Positions 7,934-16,616 are shown, counted from the first letter of the stretch. The stretch is 64,000 bases of DNA from Paludibacterium sp. (GCF_019232825.1 NZ_JAFAND010000139.1:1-64000), one strand, 5' to 3'. Numbers and translations are program-made. The notes: a model not told the origin generated them from the letters alone.

Positions 7934-8811
7934 TGCGACAGCATGTACGAGGCGTTGGCTTGCTTGTCGCCGTGGCCGCCATCTGGTTGGCGGCATCCGC
8001 CGTCTATACGCTGCCCGAGGGACAGAAGGCGCTGGTCATCCGCATGGGCGCGCCGATCGACGTCGACGAACAGCCGGGCTTGAAGCTGAAATGGCCGCTG
8101 ATCGACAGCGTGCAGTATTTCGACGCGCGGCTGCAAACGTTGGCGCCGGCGCCGGAAGAATTGATCCTGGGCGACGAGAAGCGGCTGGAGGTGGAAACCT
8201 ACACCCGTTATCGCATCGTCGATCCGCTGCGGTTTTATCAAACCGTCCATACCGAGGAGCAGGCGCGGGCGCAACTGACCCAGCTGGTGAGCACCACGCT
8301 GCGGCGTGAATTGGGCAAGGCCATGATCCGTTCGCTGCTGTCGGACGACCGCGCGCGCATCTTGGAGCAAGTGGCGAGCGAAGTGGCCGTGCGTGCGCGG
8401 CCGCTGGGCATCGACGTACGCGAGGTGCGGCTGCACCGCGCCGATCTGCCGCTGGAGACCAGCCAGGCGATCTACGACCGCATGGTGTCCGAGCGGCAGC
8501 AAGAAGCGAAGGAGCTGCGCGCGCAGGGCGCGGAATGGGCGCAGCAGATCCAGGCCAAGGCCGACAGCGAAAAAACCGTGATCCTGTCCGAGGCGCAGCG
8601 GCAAAGCGCCATCATCCACGGCGAAGCCGACGCCGAGGCCAACGCGATTTTGGGCAAGGCGTTCGGACGCGATCCGAAGTTCTACAAATTCTATCGCTCG
8701 ATGCAGACCTACAAGCAAAGCTTGGCGGACACCAACGCCACGGTCATCCTGGCGCCGGACAGCGCCTTCATGCACGACTTCAAGGACGGCCCGCCGGGAG
8801 TGAAGCCTTGA
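7933..8811 (+). CDS. hflC: HflC-like SPFH membrane protein
   Basis: 292 residues: N-terminal membrane anchor (VGLLVAVAAIWLAASAVYTL), SPFH domain (PEGQKALVIRMGAPIDVDEQ through VETYTRYRIVDPLRFYQ), helical coiled segment (SERQQEAKELRAQGAEWAQQ) and a C-terminal domain ending in PDSAFMHDF. Partner of the HflK-like protein, with which it should form a hetero-oligomeric ring in the inner membrane. Start and stop both overlap neighbours (TGATG junctions at 7931-7935 and 8809-8813), so the three proteins are made together. Confidence 0.87.
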   Translation: MRQHVRGVGLLVAVAAIWLAASAVYTLPEGQKALVIRMGAPIDVDEQPGLKLKWPLIDSVQYFDARLQTLAPAPEELILGDEKRLEVETYTRYRIVDPLRFYQTVHTEEQARAQLTQLVSTTLRRELGKAMIRSLLSDDRARILEQVASEVAVRARPLGIDVREVRLHRADLPLETSQAIYDRMVSERQQEAKELRAQGAEWAQQIQAKADSEKTVILSEAQRQSAIIHGEADAEANAILGKAFGRDPKFYKFYRSMQTYKQSLADTNATVILAPDSAFMHDFKDGPPGVKP

Positions 8812-10046
8812 TGGCCGCAAGCCCGGCCCTGGCGCGCCTGCGGCGCGCGGCGACGGTGTTCGGCCCCGGGCTCGTGGTGATGCTGGCCGACACCGACGCC
8901 GGCAGCGTGATCACCGCGGCGCAAAGTGGCGCCCAGTGGGGGTATCGCCTGCTGTTGCTGCAGTTTCTGATCATTCCGCTGCTCTATGTGGTGCAGGAAC
9001 TGACCGTGCGCTTGGCACTGTGCACGGGCAAGGGCTACGGCGAGCTGGTGCGCCAGCGTTTCGGCCGTTGGATGGCGCTGGTTGCCATGGCCACGTTGAT
9101 CATCAGCTGTTTCGGCGCGCTGGTGACCGAAATCAGCGGCCTCACCGGCGCGGGACAGCTGTTCGGCATTGCCCCGTGGAAAACCATTGTGGCCGTCTGC
9201 GCGCTGATTCTGTTCATGGTGTGCACCGGCAGCTATCAGTCGGTCGAGCGCGGCGCGCTGGCGATCGGCGCGTTTGAGCTCGCCTTCCTGGTGGTTGCCT
9301 GGCATGCCCATCCCGATTGGTCGCAAGTGCGGCGCCAATTGACGGAGATGCCGTTCGGCAATCGCGATTATCTGTACCTGCTGGCCGCCAACCTGGGGAC
9401 CAGCATCATGCCGTGGACGGTGTTCTACCAACAGTCGGCGCTGATCGACAAAGGCCTGGGGCAGGATCAGCTCAAGGCGGCGCGCCTGGATACGTTGATC
9501 GGCGCCGCGCTATGCCAGGTGGTGACCGCGTCCGTGCTCATCGCCGCCGCCGCCGCGTTCGGCAGCCGCGGCGGCGGCATGCTGCTCGACAGCGTGCCGC
9601 AGATCGCGGAAGCCTTTACCGCCGTGCTGGGCCGGCAGACTGGGGTGGTGCTGTTCGCCATGGCGTTGTCGGGCGGCGCGCTGGTCGCCACCATCGTCGT
9701 CTGTCTCGCCACCGCCTGGGCGGTGGGCGAAGTGACCGGCAAGCGCCATTCGCTGGCGCTGCATCCGTTCGAGGCGCCTTGGTTCTATGGCGCGTTTGCG
9801 TTGATGCTGATCGTCGGCGGGCTCCTGGTCGGCTCGGGCGTCAATCTGGTGCGACTGATGCTGGCCACCGGCGTGGTCAATGCCCTGCTGTTGCCGGTGG
9901 TGCTGGGGTTCCTGTTTTGGCTTGCGTGGCGCGAGCTGCCGGCGGCGCATCGGCTGCGCGGCGCCGGCGCCGTGACGGTCGGATTGCTGTTCGCCGCCAC
10001 CGCCTGCCTGGGGTTGTATACCGGTATTCAGGGCGCGCTGGGATGA
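8811..10046 (+). CDS. Nramp-family divalent metal transporter, atypical metal-site motifs
   Basis: 411-residue polytopic inner-membrane protein with about eleven hydrophobic segments. The first carries ADTDAGSVITAAQSGAQWGY; where classical MntH/Nramp proteins have DPGN, this has D27-T28-D29-A30-G31. The sixth segment has MPW (M200-W202) in SIMPWTVFYQQSAL instead of the classical MPH. It therefore belongs to a divergent Nramp branch and the usual Mn/Fe selectivity should not be assumed; Mg-transporting relatives depart at the same positions. Translationally coupled to the SPFH pair upstream and 33 bases from the TerC gene downstream. Confidence 0.88.
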   Translation: MAASPALARLRRAATVFGPGLVVMLADTDAGSVITAAQSGAQWGYRLLLLQFLIIPLLYVVQELTVRLALCTGKGYGELVRQRFGRWMALVAMATLIISCFGALVTEISGLTGAGQLFGIAPWKTIVAVCALILFMVCTGSYQSVERGALAIGAFELAFLVVAWHAHPDWSQVRRQLTEMPFGNRDYLYLLAANLGTSIMPWTVFYQQSALIDKGLGQDQLKAARLDTLIGAALCQVVTASVLIAAAAAFGSRGGGMLLDSVPQIAEAFTAVLGRQTGVVLFAMALSGGALVATIVVCLATAWAVGEVTGKRHSLALHPFEAPWFYGAFALMLIVGGLLVGSGVNLVRLMLATGVVNALLLPVVLGFLFWLAWRELPAAHRLRGAGAVTVGLLFAATACLGLYTGIQGALG

Positions 10047-10079
10047 GGGCCGTCCGCTTGATGCAAGGAGTCCGCGCGC

Positions 10080-11126
10080 ATGCCGCCTGACAGCGTCGCC
10101 AGCCATTTCGGCTTGACTGTGCAAATCGTTCTGCTCGACCTGCTGCTTAGCGGAGACAACGCGCTGATCATCGCGCTGGCGTGTCGCGCATTGCCCGACC
10201 GCCTGCGCCGGCGCGCGGTGGTGCTCGGCACCGGGCTCGCCGTGGGGCTGCGGTTTGTCTTGACCGCGCTCGCGGGGTTTCTGCTGCAAGTGCCGCTGTT
10301 GAAGATGGCCGGCGGCCTGCTGTTGCTGGTGATCGCCGTCAAGCTGCTGCTGGGCGACGAGGCCTCGCCGGAGGAGGGCGGACCGTCGGCGCGCGCCGCC
10401 GCCCAAGCCCTGGGCGGCGCGGTGATGATGATCGTCGGCGCCGACCTGATGCTGAGCCTGGATAATGTGATCGCGCTGGCCGCCGTGGCGCAGGGACAAT
10501 GGGGGTATTTGCTGGCCGGGCTAGCGCTGAGCGTTCCGTTATTGATGTACGGCAGTCTGTTCATCGGCCGCCAGCTGCGCCATTACCCGATTCTGGTGCC
10601 GGCCGGCAGCGTGTTGTTGGGGTGGCTCGCCGGGCAGTTGATCGTCTCCGATCCGATTGTTGCCGACTGGGTCGCCGCGCAAGTGCCGGCTTTGTCGGTG
10701 GTGGCGCCGCTGTTGTGTGCGATCTACGCGCCGCTGCAGGCGCGCATCGTGTGTCGCCAGCGCGTGTTGCTGACCGCGCCGCCCGCGCTCGGTTGGTTCG
10801 ACGGCATGGGCCTGCGCCTGGCCGGCGCCGCCCGGTTGACCGAAACGTCGGCCGAGGCGCTGCCCTTGGGCGAGGCGCCGCCCGCGCCGGCTGCCGAGCC
10901 GATCGTGACGGCGGCGCCGATGGTCGTGCCCGCCGTCGTTCATGAGGCGCCGGTCGAGCGCCGTGCGCCGCGGAGCGCCAAACCGCGCCAGGACAATCGT
11001 CTGCCGCGTCATTGGCGGTGGCTGATCGGCGTCGTGGCGGTGGTCGGTCTCGTGGCGGTGGGCTGGATCGTGCTGCATCTGCTCAGTCAAGGCGTGCTGC
11101 CCGCGCCGGAACATCCGCCGCAATGA
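10080..11126 (+). CDS. TerC-family membrane protein with C-terminal extension
   Basis: 348 residues. The first 220 or so match TerC/YjbE proteins: LLLSGDNALIIALACRALP (acidic D26-N27) and the repeat-related ADLMLSLDNVIALAA (D128-N129), with about seven membrane segments. TerC proteins are linked to Mn(II) export and to metal loading of exported enzymes. Beyond residue about 240 there is an Ala/Pro-rich linker and a further transmembrane helix (WRWLIGVVAVVGLVAVGWIV), which ordinary members lack. AAGGAG nine bases upstream of the ATG fixes the start. Last gene of the SPFH-Nramp-TerC operon; a large hairpin follows. Confidence 0.88.
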   Translation: MPPDSVASHFGLTVQIVLLDLLLSGDNALIIALACRALPDRLRRRAVVLGTGLAVGLRFVLTALAGFLLQVPLLKMAGGLLLLVIAVKLLLGDEASPEEGGPSARAAAQALGGAVMMIVGADLMLSLDNVIALAAVAQGQWGYLLAGLALSVPLLMYGSLFIGRQLRHYPILVPAGSVLLGWLAGQLIVSDPIVADWVAAQVPALSVVAPLLCAIYAPLQARIVCRQRVLLTAPPALGWFDGMGLRLAGAARLTETSAEALPLGEAPPAPAAEPIVTAAPMVVPAVVHEAPVERRAPRSAKPRQDNRLPRHWRWLIGVVAVVGLVAVGWIVLHLLSQGVLPAPEHPPQ

Positions 11127-11132
11127 CGGCGG

Positions 11133-11168
11133 CGAGCGCACCCTACGAGATGACGTAGGGTGCGCTCG
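11133..11168. repeat. REP-like palindrome, possible terminator
   Basis: Perfect 15-bp arms CGAGCGCACCCTACG (11133-11147) and CGTAGGGTGCGCTCG (11154-11168) with a 6-base loop, lying between two convergent genes. No strong T-run follows, so it may act as an mRNA-stabilising or weak terminating structure. Its CGTAGGG core is shared with two other intergenic palindromes in the window. Confidence 0.75.
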
Positions 11169-11179
11169 TTAGCGCCGGG

Positions 11180-11590
11180 TTAGAACTTGGCGCCGCTGGC
11201 GCGCAGATAGGTCTTGAGTTCGTCGAACGAGACGCTGCCGCGATGGTGCGTGTCGATGGCGTCGAAGTGGTTGACCATATAGCCGAATCCGGCCCGTTGC
11301 GCTTGGGCTTTGCTGACGCGGCCGCTGTGGTCGCTGTCCGCCTCGTTGAATTTCTTCTGCAGTTTTCCCAATGCTTGCGCCTGCAGCGTGGCGCCGGTCG
11401 TCATCGGCGCCACGCCCTTGGCGCGCGCCCGCGCTTTGACCCGCGGCGGCACATAAGGATCGCCCAGTTCGGCCAGGCCCGCGCGCGAGGCGGGCATCGG
11501 CGCGGCGTGCGCGCTTTGCATCCAGGCCATGCCTACCAACGTGGCGATCAGTAGGGCGATCAGCAAGGTGTACGGTGTGTAAGGTTTCAT
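11180..11590 (-). CDS. Exported EF-hand protein
   Basis: 136 residues beginning at MKPYTPYTLL, with a signal peptide ending near QSAHA-AP. Two EF-hand calcium loops are visible near the C-terminus: DSDHSGRVSKAQ (the 12th position is Gln rather than the usual Glu) and DTHHRGSVSFDE (full pattern). Probably a periplasmic or surface calcium-responsive protein; the role is unknown. The ATG at 11590 avoids overlap with the peptidase gene upstream and gives a clean signal peptide. Confidence 0.82.
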   Translation of the reverse strand: MKPYTPYTLLIALLIATLVGMAWMQSAHAAPMPASRAGLAELGDPYVPPRVKARARAKGVAPMTTGATLQAQALGKLQKKFNEADSDHSGRVSKAQAQRAGFGYMVNHFDAIDTHHRGSVSFDELKTYLRASGAKF

Positions 11591-11612
11591 AGTGGTTCCC
11601 GTGGGGTGAGCG

Positions 11613-13160
11613 TCACATCGTGCGTTCATAAAATTTGACCAGGTCATGCTTCATCGGTTTGCGCGACGGGTCGTAGAGATAAATCATGTGCCCGCCCGGG
11701 TAGTGGGTGATCTGGACGTTGGCGACGGTACCGAGCCGTCCCAGATCCTGCTCGGTGACGTAAAACGGCGTGGCCAGGTCGTGGTAGCCGTTGAGCGACA
11801 GCACCTTGAGCTTGGGGTTCAGGAACAGCGCCGAGGCCAGATCGGGAATCGTGTCCGGCATGGGCAGGCCGTCGTGGGTCCATACCCAGTCGTTGATGGT
11901 GTCGTTGTTGACCACGTTATAGGCCGACACCGCGGTGTACTTCAGGGTGTGGGGCAGATAGTCGTTCATGCGGTCGGCGAACGGCTGCGAAATCAGCGTA
12001 TCGGACGGATCGCCGTCGGCGGCGAGCGGGCTGCCATTGGCGGCAATGACGCGGGCGTCGTAGCGGCCGAGCAGGTAACCGGGGACCAGATTGGAACGGA
12101 AGGTGGTTTCGTCCAGATTGAACGTGGTCTGCCACTGTGCCGCCGGATAGCCGGTATTCATGTAGAGCTGCGTCAGCAAGCTGGCCGGCGGCGGCGTCTG
12201 CGACGTTTGATAGGCCCTGAGCGCCGGTTCGAACTGGCCCGCCACCAGCGCGCGCGCATGGTCGAGGAATGGCGGCAGCGTCGCCGGCGGCGGCGTGACC
12301 ATCTTGAAGAACGCCCCGGTGGCCGCGTACGACGGGATGAAGCCGCCGAACGAGCCGTTGTTCATATCGCCGTTCGCGTTGTAGTTGAGGATGGACGACT
12401 GCAGCATGACGCCGGTCAGCGGAATGCCGCCCATCTCCAGCAAGTTGGCCAGCACGTCGGTGCGCGGCGTGCCATAGGATTCGCCGAACAGATACTTGGG
12501 CGAGGTGGCGCGCCGGTTGACCTGCACATAACGGGTGATGAAGTCGCGGAACACGCCCGCGTCGGCATCCACGCCCCAGAAGGTCTGGTTGGTGTTGGGG
12601 CTGATCGCTTCGGAGAAACCGGTGCCCACCGCGTCGATGAACACCAGGTCGCTGGTGTCGAGCAGGCTTTGCTTGTTGTTGACGAACGGGAACGGCTGCT
12701 TCTCGGTCGTGGCCGGGTCGCCGGTGACGATGCGCTTGGGGGCGAAGGAGCCCAGGTGCAGCCAGATGGACGACGACCCCGGACCGCCATTGTAGAAGAA
12801 CGTCACCGGGCGTTTTTCGGGCTGGTAGCCATCGGCGGTGTAGGCGACGTAGAACACGGTCGCTTCCGGCTGGCCGGTCTGCGGATTGGCGGCGGTCAAG
12901 TGGCCGGTGGTGGCGGTGTAGGCGATGGGAAAGCCGTGTATCCATACCTTGCCATGGGTGATGGCCGCGCCTTCGCTGACTTGCGCGGCGGGAAGGCTGT
13001 CGCCGGCGCCAAAGCCGTAGACGGTATTGTCCTGATAGGGTTGGTCGGCCTTGGCATGCGCCATCGGCGCGGCCGGCTGCGCCAGGGCGGGGGAAAGGCA
13101 AAGCGCCAGCGCGAGTAGGCGCGCCCCGCCTGTCAGGCTGCGCAAAAGTGTTCGTTTCAT
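11613..13160 (-). CDS. S10 family serine carboxypeptidase-like peptidase
   Basis: 515 residues with a signal peptide (MKRTLLRSL... to PALAQ), so periplasmic or secreted. The S10 hallmarks are all present: YNGGPGSSSIWLHLGSFAP oxyanion/substrate loop, nucleophile GESYG (S228), Asp in LNGYHDLATPF (D461) and His in YPGGHMIYLY (H491). Members remove C-terminal residues from peptides at acidic pH. A second in-frame ATG at 13166 would add two residues; a GAGGG site suits either. Stands 22 bases upstream of the EF-hand gene on the same strand, so co-transcription is likely. Confidence 0.9.
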   Translation of the reverse strand: MKRTLLRSLTGGARLLALALCLSPALAQPAAPMAHAKADQPYQDNTVYGFGAGDSLPAAQVSEGAAITHGKVWIHGFPIAYTATTGHLTAANPQTGQPEATVFYVAYTADGYQPEKRPVTFFYNGGPGSSSIWLHLGSFAPKRIVTGDPATTEKQPFPFVNNKQSLLDTSDLVFIDAVGTGFSEAISPNTNQTFWGVDADAGVFRDFITRYVQVNRRATSPKYLFGESYGTPRTDVLANLLEMGGIPLTGVMLQSSILNYNANGDMNNGSFGGFIPSYAATGAFFKMVTPPPATLPPFLDHARALVAGQFEPALRAYQTSQTPPPASLLTQLYMNTGYPAAQWQTTFNLDETTFRSNLVPGYLLGRYDARVIAANGSPLAADGDPSDTLISQPFADRMNDYLPHTLKYTAVSAYNVVNNDTINDWVWTHDGLPMPDTIPDLASALFLNPKLKVLSLNGYHDLATPFYVTEQDLGRLGTVANVQITHYPGGHMIYLYDPSRKPMKHDLVKFYERTM

Positions 13161-13561
13161 CGGCATGCTGCCCTCGTCAATGAGTAGATCGGCGCTGGCG
13201 TCTGCCAGCGGCAAACGGCGCTTGAAAATGCCTTGTGCGTTGTTTGCGTGACAAATATATGCACTTGTTCTTGTTTGGCCGGCCTGGCCCAAAGGCGGAA
13301 GAACGCACGGCCGCTGAGCGCCAGCGACAGGCGCGATGGCCGGTAAATCAATCCGCCGCGCCAGAGCGTCGGCGTCGCAGGACGGGGGGCTGGACTGGCC
13401 ATACTGCCGGGGTATCGCCATGGCGGATGTGGGAACTTTGCGGATTGCCGCGGCCTTCATTATCGGAATTGACTCTGATTTGGGGCTTAGCTATGACAAA
13501 GTAAAACAACGCACAATTTGCGCGCCGAACGCTCGTTCGCGACGCGCCGGCTGGGGATGCC
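13161..13561. other. Intergenic region, no gene seen
   Basis: About 400 bases between the divergent peptidase and chemoreceptor genes. A 7-bp hairpin (CGCTGGC at 13193-13199, GCCAGCG at 13204-13210) lies in the peptidase leader. The 60 bases around 13450-13515 are AT-richer and probably hold the chemoreceptor promoter, but I find no convincing sigma-28, sigma-54 or sigma-70 match. Open frames here look non-coding. Confidence 0.5.
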
Positions 13562-15148
13562 ATGACGACAATCAAGCGACGCATGCAGATGTTTGCCGGC
13601 ATCATCCTGCTGGCGCTGGGCGGCAGTCTTTGGGTGATGCTGTGGGGGCTCGGCATGCTGTCCCAGCTGGCGGACACGGTGTATCACAAGCAGGTGGTCA
13701 TCCAAGGCGTGACGGAGATCAAGGGCAGCGCGCTGTCGACCATCGAGCTCGATCCGACCAGCAGCGACACCAAAAAAATCTTCTCCGACGCCGAGCAGAA
13801 TATCGATCGCTGGTCCGCCCGTGTGCAGGATTTGCTCGATACGCCTGAGCGTTCGCAGGTCTTTACCCATCTGACGGCGCAATGGAAGGATTACGATGCC
13901 CACTCGCAGGCATTGATTGCGTTGGCGGCGCACGACGCCAAAAGCGCCAACGAGCAAGTGACGGTGCTGTACCATTCCGGCTTCGTGCCGTTTCAGGCGC
14001 AGCTTGAGCAATTCATCTCCCAAGTGGCCCAAGACACCGAAACGGTGCGTTCGGCGGCGCTCGCGGCACAGCAGCGGGTGTATCTGTTCATGGGCTTGGC
14101 GCTGTTGGCGGCCACGGCGGTGATCATCGCCGGGCTATCGATGCTGGCAAAACAGCTGTTGCAGTCGTTGGGCGCGATGCGCCACACCATGCGCGAAGTG
14201 AGCCTGCGGCGGGATTTCACTTTGCGCGCGCCGTTGTCCGGCCAGGATGAAATCGGCCAGACCGCCGCGGCCTTCAACGAGTTACTGGATCATTTGCAAA
14301 AAGACCTGCGTGATTGCACCGCCAGCGCGCTGTCGGTGGTCGAGTATTCAGGCCAGGTGAATGTGGCGGCGGACAATATCCTGCACGCCGTCTCCGAACA
14401 GCGCAGCAGTTCGAAGGATGTGGCCGGACGGGTGGAGGAGGTCGCGAACAGCACCAGCTTGATCGCCGACCAGACGTTGCAAGTGCAGGCGCAATCCTAT
14501 GAGAACAGCGCGCTGGCGCAGTCGGGGTCGACGACGATTTCACATACCATCGAGGATATTCGCCAGATTTCCAATGTGGTGGCCAATACCTCCGACGCCA
14601 TCGTCAACTTGAGCACGCAAAGCGCGCGCATCACCGGCGTGGTGCAGGTGATCCGCGAAGTGGCGGACCAAACCAACCTGCTGGCGCTCAACGCCGCCAT
14701 CGAAGCCGCCCGCGCGGGCGAGGCGGGGCGCGGTTTCGCGGTGGTGGCCGACGAGGTGCGCAAGCTCGCCGAGCGCACGGCGGCCTCGACACGCGAAATC
14801 GGCGAAAACCTCGACGCGATGGAAGCGGCCTCGCAACAGGCGGTCAAGCAGATGCACGAAGCGGAGCAACGGGTGGCCGGCGGCGTGGAGCGCGCCGATC
14901 AAGCCGACCAGTCGATCAAGGCGATCGGCCAGGCCTCCAGCAGCGCGGCGGATTCGGTTTCCAGCATCGCGTCGGCGCTCGATCACCAGCGCAGCGCCAC
15001 ACAAGGCATTGCCACGCAAATTGCCAATATCGCCGATATGGCCGGCCGGGTGAGCGATAGCGCCGCCCTGACGGCGCAGACGGTACAGGACCTGCAACGG
15101 GTATCGGCGGAGCAGTTGACGATCCTGAAGCAGTTCCGTCTTGGTTAG
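13562..15148 (+). CDS. Methyl-accepting chemotaxis protein
   Basis: 528-residue transmembrane chemoreceptor. Membrane helix 1 (about residues 10-33), a roughly 145-residue periplasmic four-helix sensor region, membrane helix 2 ([20 protein letters not shown]), a HAMP domain ([20 protein letters not shown] onward) and a cytoplasmic signalling hairpin whose tip carries the near-invariant [20 protein letters not shown] and [18 protein letters not shown]. It would signal to CheA/CheW; no CheR-tethering pentapeptide is seen at the C-terminus (FRLG). Ligand unknown. Followed by a repeat hairpin and a terminator. Confidence 0.95.
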   Translation: MTTIKRRMQMFAGIILLALGGSLWVMLWGLGMLSQLADTVYHKQVVIQGVTEIKGSALSTIELDPTSSDTKKIFSDAEQNIDRWSARVQDLLDTPERSQVFTHLTAQWKDYDAHSQALIALAAHDAKSANEQVTVLYHSGFVPFQAQLEQFISQVAQDTETVRSAALAAQQRVYLFMGLALLAATAVIIAGLSMLAKQLLQSLGAMRHTMREVSLRRDFTLRAPLSGQDEIGQTAAAFNELLDHLQKDLRDCTASALSVVEYSGQVNVAADNILHAVSEQRSSSKDVAGRVEEVANSTSLIADQTLQVQAQSYENSALAQSGSTTISHTIEDIRQISNVVANTSDAIVNLSTQSARITGVVQVIREVADQTNLLALNAAIEAARAGEAGRGFAVVADEVRKLAERTAASTREIGENLDAMEAASQQAVKQMHEAEQRVAGGVERADQADQSIKAIGQASSSAADSVSSIASALDHQRSATQGIATQIANIADMAGRVSDSAALTAQTVQDLQRVSAEQLTILKQFRLG

Positions 15149-15158
15149 CGGCGTTGGC

Positions 15159-15195
15159 GCAATGCCGCGCGTTGCGCGGCGATTGCTCCCTACGA
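15159..15195. repeat. REP-like palindrome
   Basis: GCAATGCCGCGC (15159-15170) pairs with GCGCGGC plus ATTGC (15174-15186, one bulged G). Followed by TCCCTACGAC, so the minus strand reads GTCGTAGGGAGCAATCG, the same GTAGGG-type edge as the palindrome at 11154. Confidence 0.55.
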
Positions 15196-15211
15196 CTCTT
15201 TGTCCATGCAG

Positions 15212-15249
15212 CAAGAAAATGCCCCGCCTGTGCGCGGGGTGTTTTCTTG
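15212..15249. terminator. Bidirectional intrinsic terminator
   Basis: CAAGAAAA (15212-15219) and CCCCGC (15222-15227) pair with GCGGGG (15234-15239) and TTTTCTTG (15242-15249). The A/T-flanked GC stem is a good Rho-independent terminator for the chemoreceptor gene. Confidence 0.88.
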
Positions 15250-15321
15250 TCCGGCGTCAAAGATTGCCTGCATGGATGAGTGGCTTGGCGCGCGGCGGTG
15301 TGCTGAAATGGTGCATACACA

Positions 15322-15342
15322 TTTACCATGGCTCATGGTAAA
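15322..15342. promoter_or_regulatory. 21-bp perfect palindrome upstream of phosphofructokinase
   Basis: TTTACCATG and CATGGTAAA form 9-bp perfect arms around GCT, 38 bases before the phosphofructokinase start and outside any coding frame. The form suits a dimeric repressor operator; I do not recognise the regulator. It is not a HexR-type box. Confidence 0.6.
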
Positions 15343-15380
15343 CCGCCCATGACGATATCTAGCTGCGGGAAACGACCAAC

Positions 15381-16601
15381 ATGACGGCCACACCTCTGCT
15401 GTACCTGCAATCCGGCGGCCCGACCGCCGTGCTTAACGCTTCGGCACAGGGCGCGATCGAGGCCGCCCGACGCCTGGACCTGCCGCTGTACGCCGCGCGT
15501 GACGGGCTGGCGGGCCTGGTCAAAGGCGAGCTGGTCGATACCACGCGCGCCACCGATGCCGAGGTCGCCCGTTTGTCCACCTTGCCCGGGGCCAGTTTCG
15601 GCGTCAGCCGGCACATGCTGCCGACGTGGGAAGAGGCGCCGCAAGAGTGGCTGGCGGTGCGCGACGTGCTGGCGCGCCACAATATTCATCACCTATTGAT
15701 CAACGGCGGCAACGGCAGCATCGGCTGCGCCGCGCGCCTGACCGAGTTCGAGCAGCATACCGGCTATCCGCTGCGGGTGATCGGCATCCCCAAGACCATC
15801 GACAACGACTTGATGGGAACCGATTTCAGCCCGGGCTTTCCGTCGGCCGCCCGTTTTCTCGCCACGCAAATGCGCGAGGTGGCGGTGGACATGGCCAGCA
15901 TGGCGCAGCGCCGTATTTTCATCATGGAAACCATGGGGCGGCACACCGGCTGGCTGGCGGCGGGCACCGCCGCCGCCGCGCAATACGTCGGCGACGCGCC
16001 GCAGGTGGTGCTGGTGCCGGAAATGGCTTTCGATGCCGATCTCTTCCTGAAGAAGGTCAGCCAGAGCCTGGATGAACGCGGTCACTGCGCCATCGCCGTG
16101 GCGGAAGGACTGGAAGGGCCCGACGGCAAGCCGCTGGCGGAGTCCCACCACGATGCAGTCTACGGGCATGAGCAGTTGGGCGGCGTCGGCACCTGGCTTG
16201 CCGGACTGATCAAACGCGAGCTGGATATGAAGAGCCACGTGGCGCAGGTTGACTGTCCGCAGCGCGCGGCGCGCCACTTGGCCTCCGCGGTGGATCTGCG
16301 CATGGCGCATCAGGCGGGCAGCACCGCGGTGGAATGGATCGTCAACACCCACCAGGGGGTCATGACCGCTTTTTCGCGCCGGCCGACCGTCACGCCGTCG
16401 TGGGAAGTGGTGCCGGTGCCCTTGGCGGATATCGGCGATCGCGAACGGCGCATGCCGCCGGAGTTCGTCGATGCCGACAATTTGTGGGTGACGCCGGCGT
16501 TCATGGATTATATGCGGCCGTTGCTGAGCGGTCCGGCGGTGGTGCCTTGGGATGAACACGGTCTGCCGGATTGCCGGCCGATCGAGTGGGCCAATCTGTA
16601 A
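15381..16601 (+). CDS. 6-phosphofructokinase, pyrophosphate-type, with an unusual donor motif
   Basis: 406-residue phosphofructokinase of the proteobacterial PPi-dependent group: starts with LLYLQSGGPTAVLNAS, has PKTIDND with Lys138 (the lysine is the classical PPi-donor marker, Gly in ATP enzymes), and MGRHTGWLA. The donor-site motif is NGGNGS (residues 108-113); Xanthomonas-type PPi enzymes have NGGNDS, so Gly112 stands where Asp normally blocks ATP. The donor is thus uncertain. It phosphorylates fructose 6-phosphate (or the reverse) and would let an Entner-Doudoroff organism also run upper glycolysis or gluconeogenesis. A palindrome precedes it; monocistronic by context. Confidence 0.92.
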   Translation: MTATPLLYLQSGGPTAVLNASAQGAIEAARRLDLPLYAARDGLAGLVKGELVDTTRATDAEVARLSTLPGASFGVSRHMLPTWEEAPQEWLAVRDVLARHNIHHLLINGGNGSIGCAARLTEFEQHTGYPLRVIGIPKTIDNDLMGTDFSPGFPSAARFLATQMREVAVDMASMAQRRIFIMETMGRHTGWLAAGTAAAAQYVGDAPQVVLVPEMAFDADLFLKKVSQSLDERGHCAIAVAEGLEGPDGKPLAESHHDAVYGHEQLGGVGTWLAGLIKRELDMKSHVAQVDCPQRAARHLASAVDLRMAHQAGSTAVEWIVNTHQGVMTAFSRRPTVTPSWEVVPVPLADIGDRERRMPPEFVDADNLWVTPAFMDYMRPLLSGPAVVPWDEHGLPDCRPIEWANL

Positions 16602-16616
16602 CGTCTTTCCCTCTGC

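Noticed and set aside
13496-13540. Possible sigma-28 flagellar promoter before the chemoreceptor gene (TAAA ... GCCGAA)
   Set aside because: The spacing is 18 bases instead of about 15 and the second element lacks the ATAA half, so the match is no better than chance.
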